A DNA stretch of 64,000 bases from Clostridia bacterium (GTDB lineage: Bacteria; Bacillota; Clostridia; Oscillospirales; Acutalibacteraceae). The notes under the pieces were generated by a model. The model worked only from the letters and a program-made list of their open reading frames with translations, searched no databases and was not told where the DNA came from. The position numbers were made by a program, and so were the translations under genes. The stretch is from positions 1-64,000 of the forward strand of contig JAFRUO010000005.1 in assembly GCA_017438845.1 (NCBI GenBank), read 5' to 3'. Positions 18,011-26,842 of the stretch are shown piece after piece. The first letter of the stretch is position 1. Every line of letters starts with the position of its first letter.

Positions 18011-19340
18011 AAATTTCTATGTTGAGCATTTCACCGAGTGCCTTCAGCTCTGCGCTGATGTCGTCGTATGCTACTGCAAAGTGCGGCTCCCAGCCGTCCT
18101 TAACGCTTGTAAGCACGGTGTTTTCCGCATTGCCGACGGTTTTAACCACAATCGAGGTGCCGCTGAATTGCTTCGGCTTGTCAAGTATTTCACCTTTACA
18201 GATGAACAGTCTGAATTTACCGTCGCTGTCCTTGCCGATTCTGCAGATTGTAGCCTTCTCGGACGGCTTACAGCCAAACTCCATAGTAGGACCGATTTTT
18301 CTGTTACAGTGAACTCCGACCTCTGCGCCCGTGTCCTTTCTCGCAAGAGAGCAGGCGGCGGTACCGCAGTGCCAGAAGGTGATTGTGTTTTCGTTTTCGT
18401 CAAGTGAAACGGGGTCGCCGAAGAAGGCAGGCATTCCCGTAAGCTGCTGAGCTATATACATTGTAAGCGCGCCGTAGGTGTCCGCTTCGCATGAGGAGGA
18501 AACACCGAGGTCGTTAAGCAATGCAAGCACCGCACAGACGGGTGTTCCGAAGGCGGTAAAGAAATCAGGCCAGCAACGTGACGAAAGCGCTCCGACATTG
18601 TTTTCCTTAACAAAATCGGTATATGCCTTAAACAGCCTTGCAAAGTCATTCCTGTTCTTTTCGGGCGTCTTGTCAAGTCCGACCATTGAGCCCTCTGCCC
18701 TTTTAAGGTATTCTTCAACCTCTTCGCCCGAGTAGCCCTTGGCTCTGTCGATAAGCTCCCTGGCTTCAATGCTCATAAGCCTTACGCCGAAGGTCTTTAA
18801 AAGCTCGGCGTCCATTGCTCTGCCGAAGCCGAAGCCCTGGGGAGTGTGACCGACCGAAACGAGATTCAGGCTCTTTAACTGCTTTTTAATTTTGGCGGCT
18901 CTGATAACGGCGTTAACCGTCGTCCTCGTCTTGTCCTCATCGGGAGCACCGAAAACAAACTGAAGAGGCTCCTTGCGGAAATAGCGGTAGGTGTTTGCCG
19001 CCGAGTATGCGCCCGTAAGCGAGTTAAGCCTTAATCTGCCGCCGTCAATCACAGGCTCACGAAGAGTCCAGAGAAGAATCGGACAGTCAAATTTTGCAAG
19101 CACCTCGCTCGCATATGCCGAATTAGCAAAGGTGACATTCTGAAGCACTATCAGATCGGGGTCGATGCCGTCAAGAAAAGCGTCGAGCTTGTCAATCGAA
19201 AGCAGCATTTCCTCCGGTACTGCGACTTCGTCGCAAAGCTCCCTTAAAAGGGAAGCGGATTTTTTAAATTGCTCGCCTGCGCTTTCAAGATGAAACGTAG
19301 GTACGCCTATCGGAACATAGGCTATGCTGAAATTTTCCAT
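18000..19340 (-). CDS. sftI: Fucose/arabinose isomerase-like protein, probable sulfoquinovose isomerase
   Basis: 446 residues from the ATG at 19340 (GGAG eight bases upstream; an in-frame TTG at 19352 is weaker). It resembles the L-fucose/L-arabinose isomerase fold: a two-domain N-terminal part with PDLIVLQNVTFANSAYASEVL and a C-terminal part with GDPVS...ITFWHCGTAACSL and VGVHCNRKIGPTMEF. In the sulfo-transaldolase pathway an enzyme of this type converts sulfoquinovose to sulfofructose. The operon (GH31, transaldolase, reductase, TauE) supports that job; sequence alone would leave the sugar open. Confidence 0.7.
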   Translation of the reverse strand: MENFSIAYVPIGVPTFHLESAGEQFKKSASLLRELCDEVAVPEEMLLSIDKLDAFLDGIDPDLIVLQNVTFANSAYASEVLAKFDCPILLWTLREPVIDGGRLRLNSLTGAYSAANTYRYFRKEPLQFVFGAPDEDKTRTTVNAVIRAAKIKKQLKSLNLVSVGHTPQGFGFGRAMDAELLKTFGVRLMSIEARELIDRAKGYSGEEVEEYLKRAEGSMVGLDKTPEKNRNDFARLFKAYTDFVKENNVGALSSRCWPDFFTAFGTPVCAVLALLNDLGVSSSCEADTYGALTMYIAQQLTGMPAFFGDPVSLDENENTITFWHCGTAACSLARKDTGAEVGVHCNRKIGPTMEFGCKPSEKATICRIGKDSDGKFRLFICKGEILDKPKQFSGTSIVVKTVGNAENTVLTSVKDGWEPHFAVAYDDISAELKALGEMLNIEICEY

Positions 19341-19352
19341 AATTATCTCCAA

Positions 19353-20024
19353 TCAATAAAACAGTTTCTTGTTTTCTCCCACAACGCCTGCAACCGCGCC
19401 CTGCTTAATGAGAGGCTCGCGCTCGGGATGAGCTATCACCCATTTGTTTTTCTGCAGCAGCAGCTCGGTTTCCGGGTCGCCAGAAAAGGTCTGCTTTTCC
19501 TCAAGGGGAGTGTTTGTACCCCTGGGCAGAATGACAATATCTTTAAAGCCGCCGTCACAGGTGCGAAGCGGTGAAAGGTGAAGCGTGGTGCCGAACATCT
19601 CAACAGCCGTTCCCTCGGGTACATAGAACACCTGAGCATTTTCAACCGAGTAACGGTTGTCCTTTATATCATAGCTGTGGCCGAGGCAGAGCATAAAGTC
19701 CGTAACGGCAATATTAATCTCGGGTGCTTTGTGGTACTCGAAGCCGTTGTAAGTGGTGTTCCTGCCGTTGCAGTAACCGATTTGTATCGGCGTTGAGCCG
19801 TAAAGCGTAACCCTTACCTGCTCAAACACCTCGGTGTTTTCCATTTCCGCAACGCTCGGCACATACACGTTACCCTCGGTGTCGGGAATAGAGGTATGTT
19901 CCTTCATATATCCGATTATTTCGGAAAAATCGTAGCCCTCAAGCACCCTGCCGTAAGGCTTGAATTCACTGTCAAAAACCGAATATATTTTTACGTCGTT
20001 TACTTTATTTAATCTTTCAAGCAT
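19353..20024 (-). CDS. DUF4867-like protein of the sulfoquinovose operon
   Basis: 223 residues; the ATG at 20024 overlaps the stop region of the reductase gene by eight bases. The body looks like a beta-rich, cupin-like fold (ITVTDFMLCLGH-type strands, then VFYVPEGTAVEMFGTTLHLSP). It resembles the DUF4867 family, whose members recur in transaldolase-type sulfoquinovose gene sets (SftX, by recollection). No catalytic role is established. A cupin-like fold would fit sugar epimerisation or mutarotation, but this is a guess. Confidence 0.65.
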   Translation of the reverse strand: MLERLNKVNDVKIYSVFDSEFKPYGRVLEGYDFSEIIGYMKEHTSIPDTEGNVYVPSVAEMENTEVFEQVRVTLYGSTPIQIGYCNGRNTTYNGFEYHKAPEINIAVTDFMLCLGHSYDIKDNRYSVENAQVFYVPEGTAVEMFGTTLHLSPLRTCDGGFKDIVILPRGTNTPLEEKQTFSGDPETELLLQKNKWVIAHPEREPLIKQGAVAGVVGENKKLFY

Positions 20025-20874
20025 TTTCAACTACCTTATATGTTGCCCTGAAGTCCTCTTTGCCTATGCCGTCCGACATACCCTTGTCGTAGACTCTTTT
20101 TGCGTTTTCCATACCGGGCATCGGGAAGCCGACGCTCTTTGAAAGGGTCTGACAGATGCCGAGATCCTTGTGCATATTTTCAAGTGAAAATGCAGTGGTC
20201 CAGTTCTCGTTCTTGATGTTCTGAGCCTGACCGTCAAGGTAGAAATTCTGACCGCCGCCGTAGGAAATTGCAGTTGCAAAATCGTCAACGGAAATACCCA
20301 TTTTACGGGCAAGCGCAAGGGTTTCGTTAACGCCGTTCTGAATCTCGGCGACAAGCGTGTTGTGGCAGATTTTCATAACAAGTCCCATTCCGTTAGCGCC
20401 CATGCGAATAATGTTGTTGCCCATATATGAAAGAATCGGCTCCGCCTTTTTAAACGCCTCCTCAGTGCCGCCGACATATATGCCGAGCGTGCCTGAAATT
20501 GCGGCAGGCTTGCTCTTTACAACGGGGGCGTCAACGAACTCCGCTCCCGTTTCCTTGACAAGCTTTGATATTTCAACCGAAACCTCGGGGTCAATTGTGC
20601 TCATATCTATGCAGAGCTTACCCTCTCCGAGGTAGGGAAGAAGCTCGGTATAAACCGCCCTTGAATGCTCCGACTTGGGTACCATTGTAATAATAACGTC
20701 AGCGTTCTTTGCAACGTCAATATTGCTCTCACAGCCTATTGCGCCCGCCTCGGAGAGCTTATTCACCTGCGCCTTGTTAAGGTCGGAAACGTAAACCTTG
20801 TCGTCATGCTTTTTAACTATATTTTCACTCATGGACTCGCCCATAATGCCGAGCCCGATAAAACCGATTTTCAT
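20017..20874 (-). CDS. 3-Hydroxyisobutyrate dehydrogenase-family reductase, probable sulfolactaldehyde reductase
   Basis: 285 residues. The Rossmann start GFIGLGIMGESM binds NAD(P)H. The substrate loop after DAPV reads VKSKPAAISGTLGIYVGG, and the catalytic Lys lies in GLVMKICHN. In YihU-type sulfolactaldehyde reductases the matching loop carries an Arg/Ser pair that grips the sulfonate; here the pair is Lys-Ser. In this operon it would reduce the C3 sulfolactaldehyde from the transaldolase to 2,3-dihydroxypropanesulfonate, regenerating NAD+. A GAGG site precedes the ATG. Confidence 0.75.
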   Translation of the reverse strand: MKIGFIGLGIMGESMSENIVKKHDDKVYVSDLNKAQVNKLSEAGAIGCESNIDVAKNADVIITMVPKSEHSRAVYTELLPYLGEGKLCIDMSTIDPEVSVEISKLVKETGAEFVDAPVVKSKPAAISGTLGIYVGGTEEAFKKAEPILSYMGNNIIRMGANGMGLVMKICHNTLVAEIQNGVNETLALARKMGISVDDFATAISYGGGQNFYLDGQAQNIKNENWTTAFSLENMHKDLGICQTLSKSVGFPMPGMENAKRVYDKGMSDGIGKEDFRATYKVVENA

Positions 20875-20935
20875 TTTATTACCTCTTTTATAACGCTAAT
20901 CAGGTGCGGACGGCTCCGTCCACACCTATTTTAAA

Positions 20936-21625
20936 TTATTCCTCTGTAATTGTCTTGTCCCATGCCGCCTGGAATCTTCCGAGTCCGAAGTCGGTGAAGG
21001 GGTGATAGAAGCTGTCCTTAAAGACCTGAAGTCCTGCGGTAACGATGTCAGCCCCTGCAACGGCGCAGTCAACAATCTGCTTGCCGTTACGAACTGCGGC
21101 GCAGATAATTTCGGTCTTGCCGTAGTAGCCGTAGTTTGAGTAAATTTCAACAATGTCCTGAATATACTGCTCACAGCTCTCGCCGCTGTTTTCCTTCCAG
21201 CCGATAAAGGGCGAAACGAAAAGCGAATTGTTCTTTGCGGCAATAAGTGCCTGCGAGGGTGAGAAAACGAGAGTAAGGTTAGTTCTTACGCCCTTGTTTT
21301 CAAGCCTTCTTGCGGCGGCAATACCTGCCTCGGTGCAAGGTATTTTAATTACGAAGTTGGGGCTCATTGAAGCAATCTTTGTTCCCATTTCAACCATTTC
21401 ATCCGCATTGTCAAGGTGCGGGTTAATTTCAACGGAAATCGGGAATTTGTCCCAGCCTTCAATTCCCTTTTCCTTTACGAAATCGGCAAGCTCGCCGATA
21501 ACGGTGTAAAAGGGTTTGCCCGAATTCATAATGTGATTGGGGTTGGTGGTAACTCCGTCAATACCGAAGGTATCATAAGCCTCTCTGATTTCATCAATCT
21601 TTGCACTGTCTAAAAAGTACTTCAT
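20936..21625 (-). CDS. sftT: Transaldolase/fructose-6-phosphate aldolase family, probable sulfofructose transaldolase
   Basis: 229 residues from the ATG at 21625, with GGAGG seven bases upstream; an in-frame TTG start is inside that site. KYFLDSAKIDEI, GVTTNPNHI, FVIKIPCTEAG (Schiff-base Lys) and VSPFIGW are the hallmarks of the short transaldolase (MipB/FSA) family. In sulfo-transaldolase organisms the enzyme transfers a dihydroxyacetone unit from sulfofructose to glyceraldehyde-3-phosphate, yielding fructose-6-phosphate and sulfolactaldehyde. The neighbouring isomerase and reductase support this over an ordinary pentose-phosphate role. Confidence 0.78.
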   Translation of the reverse strand: MKYFLDSAKIDEIREAYDTFGIDGVTTNPNHIMNSGKPFYTVIGELADFVKEKGIEGWDKFPISVEINPHLDNADEMVEMGTKIASMSPNFVIKIPCTEAGIAAARRLENKGVRTNLTLVFSPSQALIAAKNNSLFVSPFIGWKENSGESCEQYIQDIVEIYSNYGYYGKTEIICAAVRNGKQIVDCAVAGADIVTAGLQVFKDSFYHPFTDFGLGRFQAAWDKTITEE

Positions 21626-21659
21626 TTTTATATCCTCCAAATTTTTATTAACCGATTAA

Positions 21660-23108
21660 TTATTCTTCCGTTGCTCTTACCTTTTCAAGCTCGTCGTGAA
21701 TTTCCACGAGTTTCTTCTTTGAAAGACTGTAGCCGAAGAACAGAAGTAATGCCATAACCGCAAGGGTGATAGCGGGAACAAGCGTGGAAATATCGTAAAG
21801 CTTGTTGAGCACCTCTTCCGACTGACCGAGTCCGACTCTTTCGGTGTCATAGCCGATAGCTCCGAGAAGTATCGGAACGCCTGCGCCTGCAAGAGTCTGA
21901 CCGAGCTTTCTTGTAAATGAGTAGAGCGAATATGAGGTTCCCTCTTCCCTTCTGTGCGTACGGAGCTCATGGTAGTCGATAACGTCCATAACGAGCGCCC
22001 ATACCTCAAGTACAAGGAAGGTCTGGCCCATACCCGAGAAGAAGGTAAACACAAGGAAAATGTAAGGATTGTGCGCAAGCTCGGTACCCCTGAGTGCGAA
22101 GAGCAGGATATTTACAATTGCCGCAAAGGCAAGTCCGACCGCACAAAGCTCCTTCTTACCGAATTTCTTGATAAGCTTGCCCATAAACGGAAGGAAAATT
22201 GCCATCGGTCCGTAAGTGCAGACCGTAACAATTGCATAAAGTCCGGGCTTTGCGAAATAGTCCTTGAACAGATAGTTGAACGCTGTCTGATAGTACATCT
22301 GGAATGCGATAAGAAGCATTGATACTATGCAGAGTATAACGAAGGGTGCGTTTGAGAACAAATCCTTGACTGTCTTAAAGAGATTGTATTTCTTTTCCTT
22401 CTGCTTTTCGGGAAGCATGATTCTTTCCTTTGTAAGCTTGAAGTGAAGGAAGTATACAAGCACTGAAATCGCCGAAAGAATAACAACCGCAAGTGTAAAC
22501 ACCTTGGGATTAAGGACCTTGACGGTGTTGCCTGCCGCATCGACAACGTCGTTGCCCGCAGCGTCCTTGACGACTGAATAAACAAACATGGGAAGTAAAA
22601 TCTGACCGGGAAGTCCGCCTACGCCTGCGCCGATTGAACGCCACATCGAAAGCGAGGAACGTTCCAGTTCATCGTCGGTGACTACCGAAGCGAGCGAGCC
22701 GTAAGGAATGTTGACCGCAGTGTACATCATTCCGTAGAAAATGTATGTGATGTATGCGTAAACAATATACTTTGTTTCCGGAATAAAGCTGAAGCGTGTA
22801 AACATCAGCGCCGAGGCTATTGCCATCGGAATTGAGAACCAGAAAATGTACGGACGGAAGCGTCCCCATTTAGTCGGTTTTCTTGAGTCGATAAATGCGC
22901 CCCACATCGGGTCGTTGATTGCGTCCCAGATTCTTGCAATCAGCATGAGCACTGTAATCTGCCCGAGCGGAATTTTTAAAACGTCGGTGTAAAATACCGT
23001 CAGAAACGAACCGATAAGCGAAAACGTCAAAAGTCCGCCTGCGTCGCCGAGAGCATATCCTACCTTATCTTTAAATTTAATGCCGTGAGTTAATGACTGT
23101 TCTGCCAA
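21660..23108 (-). CDS. GPH-family MFS sugar symporter
   Basis: 482 residues, about 12 helices. WGAFIDSRKPTKWGRFRPYIFW is the GPH-family loop (shown here at 22 residues in the protein; key residues D, R, G-R-F-R-P), and MDVIDYHELRTHRREEGT is the second diagnostic loop. Translation appears to start at TTG (23108), which has AGGAGG eight bases upstream; no ATG fits better. It lies between the GH31 and transaldolase genes and is the likely importer of sulfoquinovose or its glyceryl glycoside. Confidence 0.82.
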   Translation of the reverse strand: MAEQSLTHGIKFKDKVGYALGDAGGLLTFSLIGSFLTVFYTDVLKIPLGQITVLMLIARIWDAINDPMWGAFIDSRKPTKWGRFRPYIFWFSIPMAIASALMFTRFSFIPETKYIVYAYITYIFYGMMYTAVNIPYGSLASVVTDDELERSSLSMWRSIGAGVGGLPGQILLPMFVYSVVKDAAGNDVVDAAGNTVKVLNPKVFTLAVVILSAISVLVYFLHFKLTKERIMLPEKQKEKKYNLFKTVKDLFSNAPFVILCIVSMLLIAFQMYYQTAFNYLFKDYFAKPGLYAIVTVCTYGPMAIFLPFMGKLIKKFGKKELCAVGLAFAAIVNILLFALRGTELAHNPYIFLVFTFFSGMGQTFLVLEVWALVMDVIDYHELRTHRREEGTSYSLYSFTRKLGQTLAGAGVPILLGAIGYDTERVGLGQSEEVLNKLYDISTLVPAITLAVMALLLFFGYSLSKKKLVEIHDELEKVRATEE

Positions 23109-23121
23109 ACTGCACTCCTCC

Positions 23122-25119
23122 TTAAATGGTTTTAAGCTTTATAAAGTCGTCCTTAAAAGAACTGTCTTTTCTGATGAATACCGGGATTTCTCCGACGGGT
23201 GCCGAAACGGTTACGTTACCGCCCTTATATTCCTGATCTGTCCACAGGTGAATCCATTCATCGTCGGGAAGGTAAACCTCCCGTGTATTTGCCTTCGCCC
23301 TTATGACGGGCGCGACAAGTATATCCCTGCCGAGAAGATACTCGAACGCTTCTGTGTACGCCTTTTCCTCATCATAGTAGAAGAACAGGGGCCTTATTAC
23401 TCCGACGCCCTTTTCGGCGTTGTATTTTACCGCCTGCTTTAAGTACGGCTTGAGTTCTTTATGAATACGTCCGAATTTAGCGCCGTGGTTCAGTACAGCC
23501 TCGCTTGCATCAAACTGGGCGTTAAGCTCGGGGTTTAAGCCCTCGTGACCTCTCATAAGAGGTGTAAAGGCGTTCATCTCGCACCAACGCATATACAGCT
23601 CCTCGCTTCTTTTAAGGTTAAAGAAGGTTGTGTAGCCGCCGATGTCGGAGTGTGCGAGCCCGAAGCCGCAACAGGTAAGTGAAAGCGAAGCGGGTATTAC
23701 AGACGGAAGACCGAAGTCAATTGAAAAGTCAACGTGATTGTCGCCGTTCCACATCATCACCGACTGCTTTAAGGTGTCCGTATAGCCCGCCCTTGTGAAG
23801 AACAGAATTTCGCCGAGCTTGCCCGACTCCTCAACCGCTTCACGGTTAAGCCTTGCCCAGCGTGCAGGCCAGGTGTTGTGAGCAAGTTCGGGATCCTCCC
23901 CGCTTGCAAGCACGCAGTCGGTCGGAAGGTATTCTCCGAAGTCAGCCATCCAACCCGAAAGCCCGAAATCTATCATATTCTTTTTGATAATATCCTTCAT
24001 CCAGCGGTATGCTTCCTTATTGCTCAGGTCAATCATAGCCGCAGGGAAGGTGGTTATTGTAACAAGATAATCCTTTCCGTCCTTGTCCTTTACGCAGTAG
24101 CCCTTTTCGGAGGCCGTCTTGTAAAGCGGCTTTTCAACCGCCAGAAACGGATTACAGTAACCGAGCACCTTAATGCCCTTTTCGTTTAATTCCTTTATTT
24201 TAATATCAAGGTCGGGGTAAAGCTCCTTATCCCATTCCCAGTTCCAGAAAAGCTGCTTGCCGACGGCTGTGACACGTCTGCCCTCCCAGTCCTGAATCCA
24301 AACTCCGTTCGGGCAAAGCCCGTTTTTCTCGGCTGTGTCAAGATGCTTCATCATCTCTTCTGTACCGCCCTGTGAAGCGATAATCTGTCCGTCATAAACC
24401 CAGTCGGGAAGCTCGGGCTGTCTGCCGAGAAGCTCGGTAAGGTCGCCGAGGAGCCCTTCAAAGCTGTCGGAAAAGCCGAAGGCAAAGTCTCCGATACTGT
24501 CAGTCTTGATAATATGGTAATCCTTATTGCTGAAATCAAACTCACATCTCGCCGTTGAAAACGAATGGAAATAATACTTATTTGAGCTTAAGAAGGTCGG
24601 CTGAGCGTAATAGGTTTCATAGTTTGAAAACTTCTGCTTACGGATACTGTCCTTAAAACCAAAGGTCTGCTTTACAAGCTTTTTGCCGATTTGAAGCGCG
24701 TTGATGTGCTCTGCAACCCAGCAGTTTACCTTTTTGCCTCTTAAATCAAATTCCGAGAAGATTTCACCCGTGCCGTATACGTGCTCCGAAGCGTCGGCAG
24801 GAATTTTAAGGTACATCCTGTTAAAGCTGTTAAAGCCGCTGAAATGCACGCTCAGACGTTTTCTTTTAATGGCACGAAGCTCTACGGCGCCGTTGGGCAT
24901 ATGCAATGTGAGCATTTTCTCCTCAAGCATATAATCGAGGATTTTCTGTTCACTGTATTCTTCGCGCTTTTCGCTGATACGAAAGCTGCCGTGACTCATT
25001 TTATATGAATTTTTTGCCTTTCCGAAGGCAATCGGAGAATCTCCTTTTTTAAAAGTATAGATGACGTTTCCGTTATATTTCAGGAATACACCGTCCTCAG
25101 CCTTTTCAAAAATCAGCAA
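23122..25119 (-). CDS. sftG: GH31 alpha-glycosidase, probable sulfoquinovosidase
   Basis: 665 residues. GWMADFGEYLPTD holds the GH31 nucleophile Asp, MMWNGDNHVDF the acid/base Asp, and HSDIGGYTT the Tyr that in YihQ helps bind the sulfonate. GVWIQDWEGRR and WNWEWDKELYPDL also align closely with YihQ. The Arg expected two residues before FWNW (R301 in E. coli YihQ, by unaided alignment) is Gln here. The start is TTG at 25119 with GGAGGGG upstream. There is no signal peptide, so it would cleave imported sulfoquinovosyl glycerol in the cytoplasm. It is the first gene of the operon, with a promoter directly upstream. Confidence 0.82.
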   Translation of the reverse strand: MLIFEKAEDGVFLKYNGNVIYTFKKGDSPIAFGKAKNSYKMSHGSFRISEKREEYSEQKILDYMLEEKMLTLHMPNGAVELRAIKRKRLSVHFSGFNSFNRMYLKIPADASEHVYGTGEIFSEFDLRGKKVNCWVAEHINALQIGKKLVKQTFGFKDSIRKQKFSNYETYYAQPTFLSSNKYYFHSFSTARCEFDFSNKDYHIIKTDSIGDFAFGFSDSFEGLLGDLTELLGRQPELPDWVYDGQIIASQGGTEEMMKHLDTAEKNGLCPNGVWIQDWEGRRVTAVGKQLFWNWEWDKELYPDLDIKIKELNEKGIKVLGYCNPFLAVEKPLYKTASEKGYCVKDKDGKDYLVTITTFPAAMIDLSNKEAYRWMKDIIKKNMIDFGLSGWMADFGEYLPTDCVLASGEDPELAHNTWPARWARLNREAVEESGKLGEILFFTRAGYTDTLKQSVMMWNGDNHVDFSIDFGLPSVIPASLSLTCCGFGLAHSDIGGYTTFFNLKRSEELYMRWCEMNAFTPLMRGHEGLNPELNAQFDASEAVLNHGAKFGRIHKELKPYLKQAVKYNAEKGVGVIRPLFFYYDEEKAYTEAFEYLLGRDILVAPVIRAKANTREVYLPDDEWIHLWTDQEYKGGNVTVSAPVGEIPVFIRKDSSFKDDFIKLKTI

Positions 25120-25141
25120 TTTATCCCCTCCGCACTTTTTG

Positions 25142-25184
25142 ATAATACGTTTATTATTTTACCAATTCACAGCCTTATTGTCAA
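25142..25184 (-). promoter_or_regulatory. Promoter and putative operator of the sulfoquinovose operon
   Basis: Minus-strand TTGACA (25179-25184), 17-base spacer, TAAAAT (25156-25161). A perfect inverted repeat ATAATA-N4-TATTAT (25142-25157) overlaps the -10 and the start of the transcript, the right place for a repressor. No regulator gene lies next to it. Confidence 0.7.
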
Positions 25185-25199
25185 CATTATTAAGCACAA

Positions 25200-25227
25200 A
25201 AACGGGACGGTCAAAGCCGTCCCGTTT
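25200..25227 (-). terminator. Terminator of the FGGY kinase gene
   Basis: AAACGGGACGG/CCGTCCCGTTT stem with a T-run on the minus strand, just after the kinase stop and before the sulfoquinovose promoter. It separates the two units. Confidence 0.9.
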
Positions 25228-25231
25228 GAAT

Positions 25232-26827
25232 TCAAACCGCACATTCTCCCGCTTTCCTTGCGGCATCGAGAAAGGCGATATATCTCTCGGTAAACTCATC
25301 AAAGCCCTTCACCGTTGCTTCTTCGGGAGAAACCGTTGTACTCTCTGCCGAAGCAAAAACTCTGCTGTCAAGATAATCCTCAAGGCTTTCGCCGTCCTGC
25401 CTGCCGAGCATATAGCCTGCAAGCACCGCCATTCCCCAAGGTCCGCCCTCTCCGGCGGTTTTCATAACGGTAACCCTTGTATTAAGCGCTGCGGCAGTGA
25501 TTTTCTGCCCTACGCCTTCGGTTTTATACAGTCCTCCGTGAGCAGAAATGTTGTCTAAAGTAACATTTTCACGTTTGAGTAAAATGTCGTTCCCGATTTT
25601 AAGGCTTGCAAACGCCGAGTAAAGCTGAACACGCATAAACTCCGCAAGACCGAGCGCCGAGCCCGGAGTCCTGAGATACATCGGGCAACCGTTATCAACC
25701 CCTGCGACCGGCTCACCCGAAATAAAGTTGTAAGCCATCAGCGCTCCGCCTGACTCGTCGCCCTCCATTGCCTTGTAATAAAGCAAATCGTAAAGCTTAG
25801 ACTTCGGAATATCCGCTCCCGCAAGGCTTATTACCTCACCGAAAAGCTTGACCCAGGCGTCAATTTCACCTGTACAGTTGTTGCAGTGTACCATCGCAAC
25901 AGGCTTGCCCGACGGCGTGGTGACAATATCAATCTGTCTGTAAACACGGCTTAACGGCTTTTCAAGGACTATCATGGAAAAAATGCTTGTGCCTGCGCTG
26001 ACGTTGCCCGTCCTGACCCTTACGCTGTTTGTTGCGGTCATTCCGGTGCCTGCATCTCCTTCGGGCGGGCAGAAGGGTATACCGTCCTCGAGGTCTGCGT
26101 CCTCGTCAAGCAGTGCAGCCCCCTGCTTTGTGAGCCTGCCGGCCTCTTCGCCTGCCGAAAGCACCTCGGGCAGAATATCCTCAACATGTTTAAACGGAAG
26201 CGATTTTCCCGCAATCAAGCTGTCAAATTCCTCAAGCATTCCGCTGTCATAGTTTCCCGTCTGAGGGTCAATCGGAAACATACCGCTTGCCTCGCCCACG
26301 CCTGCGACGAAATTGCCCGTCAGCATATAGTGAATATATACCGCAAGCGTTGAAAGCCTGCAAAGCCTATCAAGGTGCGGCTCTCCGTTAAGAATCGCCT
26401 GATAAAGATGCGCTATGCTCCACCTCTGGGGAATATTGAAGTTGAATTTTTCCGTAAGTATGTCGCTTGCTTCGGCGGTTATGGTGTTTCTCCAAGTTCT
26501 GAACGGCACAAGAAGCTCGCCGTTTTCGTCAAGCGCCATGTACCCGTGCATCATTGCGGAAACTCCTATTGCACCGACTGTTTTGAGCGTCACGGAATAT
26601 TTTTCCCTGACGTCCTGTTTAAGACTCCTGTAACAGCTGCGAAGCCCGGTGTATATTTCGGCAAGCGAATATGTCCACACACCGTTTTCAAGACGGTTTT
26701 CCCAGGTGTAATCTCCGCTTGCAATCGGGTTGGAATCGGCGTCTGTCAGCACCGCCTTTATCCTGGTTGACCCGAATTCAATTCCGAGTGTTGTTTTGCC
26801 CTGAAGCAAAGCCTGTTTTACGTCCAT
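25232..26827 (-). CDS. FGGY-family carbohydrate kinase (pentulokinase-like)
   Basis: 531 residues from the ATG at 26827. A GTG 12 bases upstream is possible but leaves no room for a ribosome site. LGIEFGSTRIKAVL (phosphate 1 motif), VGAIGVSAMMHGYMA, GDAGTGMTATNSV and GGPWGMAVLAGYM show an intact FGGY kinase. Length and N-terminal style recall ribulokinase/xylulokinase-like proteins of clostridia and Bacteroides. No isomerase or epimerase for pentoses is adjacent. It follows the PAP2 gene closely and is separated from the sulfoquinovose operon by a terminator, so a role in that pathway is not assumed. Confidence 0.78.
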   Translation of the reverse strand: MDVKQALLQGKTTLGIEFGSTRIKAVLTDADSNPIASGDYTWENRLENGVWTYSLAEIYTGLRSCYRSLKQDVREKYSVTLKTVGAIGVSAMMHGYMALDENGELLVPFRTWRNTITAEASDILTEKFNFNIPQRWSIAHLYQAILNGEPHLDRLCRLSTLAVYIHYMLTGNFVAGVGEASGMFPIDPQTGNYDSGMLEEFDSLIAGKSLPFKHVEDILPEVLSAGEEAGRLTKQGAALLDEDADLEDGIPFCPPEGDAGTGMTATNSVRVRTGNVSAGTSIFSMIVLEKPLSRVYRQIDIVTTPSGKPVAMVHCNNCTGEIDAWVKLFGEVISLAGADIPKSKLYDLLYYKAMEGDESGGALMAYNFISGEPVAGVDNGCPMYLRTPGSALGLAEFMRVQLYSAFASLKIGNDILLKRENVTLDNISAHGGLYKTEGVGQKITAAALNTRVTVMKTAGEGGPWGMAVLAGYMLGRQDGESLEDYLDSRVFASAESTTVSPEEATVKGFDEFTERYIAFLDAARKAGECAV

Positions 26828-26842
26828 AATAAGCACCACCGT

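Noticed and set aside
25232..26827. FGGY kinase as part of the sulfoquinovose operon
   Set aside because: A strong terminator and a new promoter separate it from the GH31 gene, and the sulfo-transaldolase route needs no sugar kinase.
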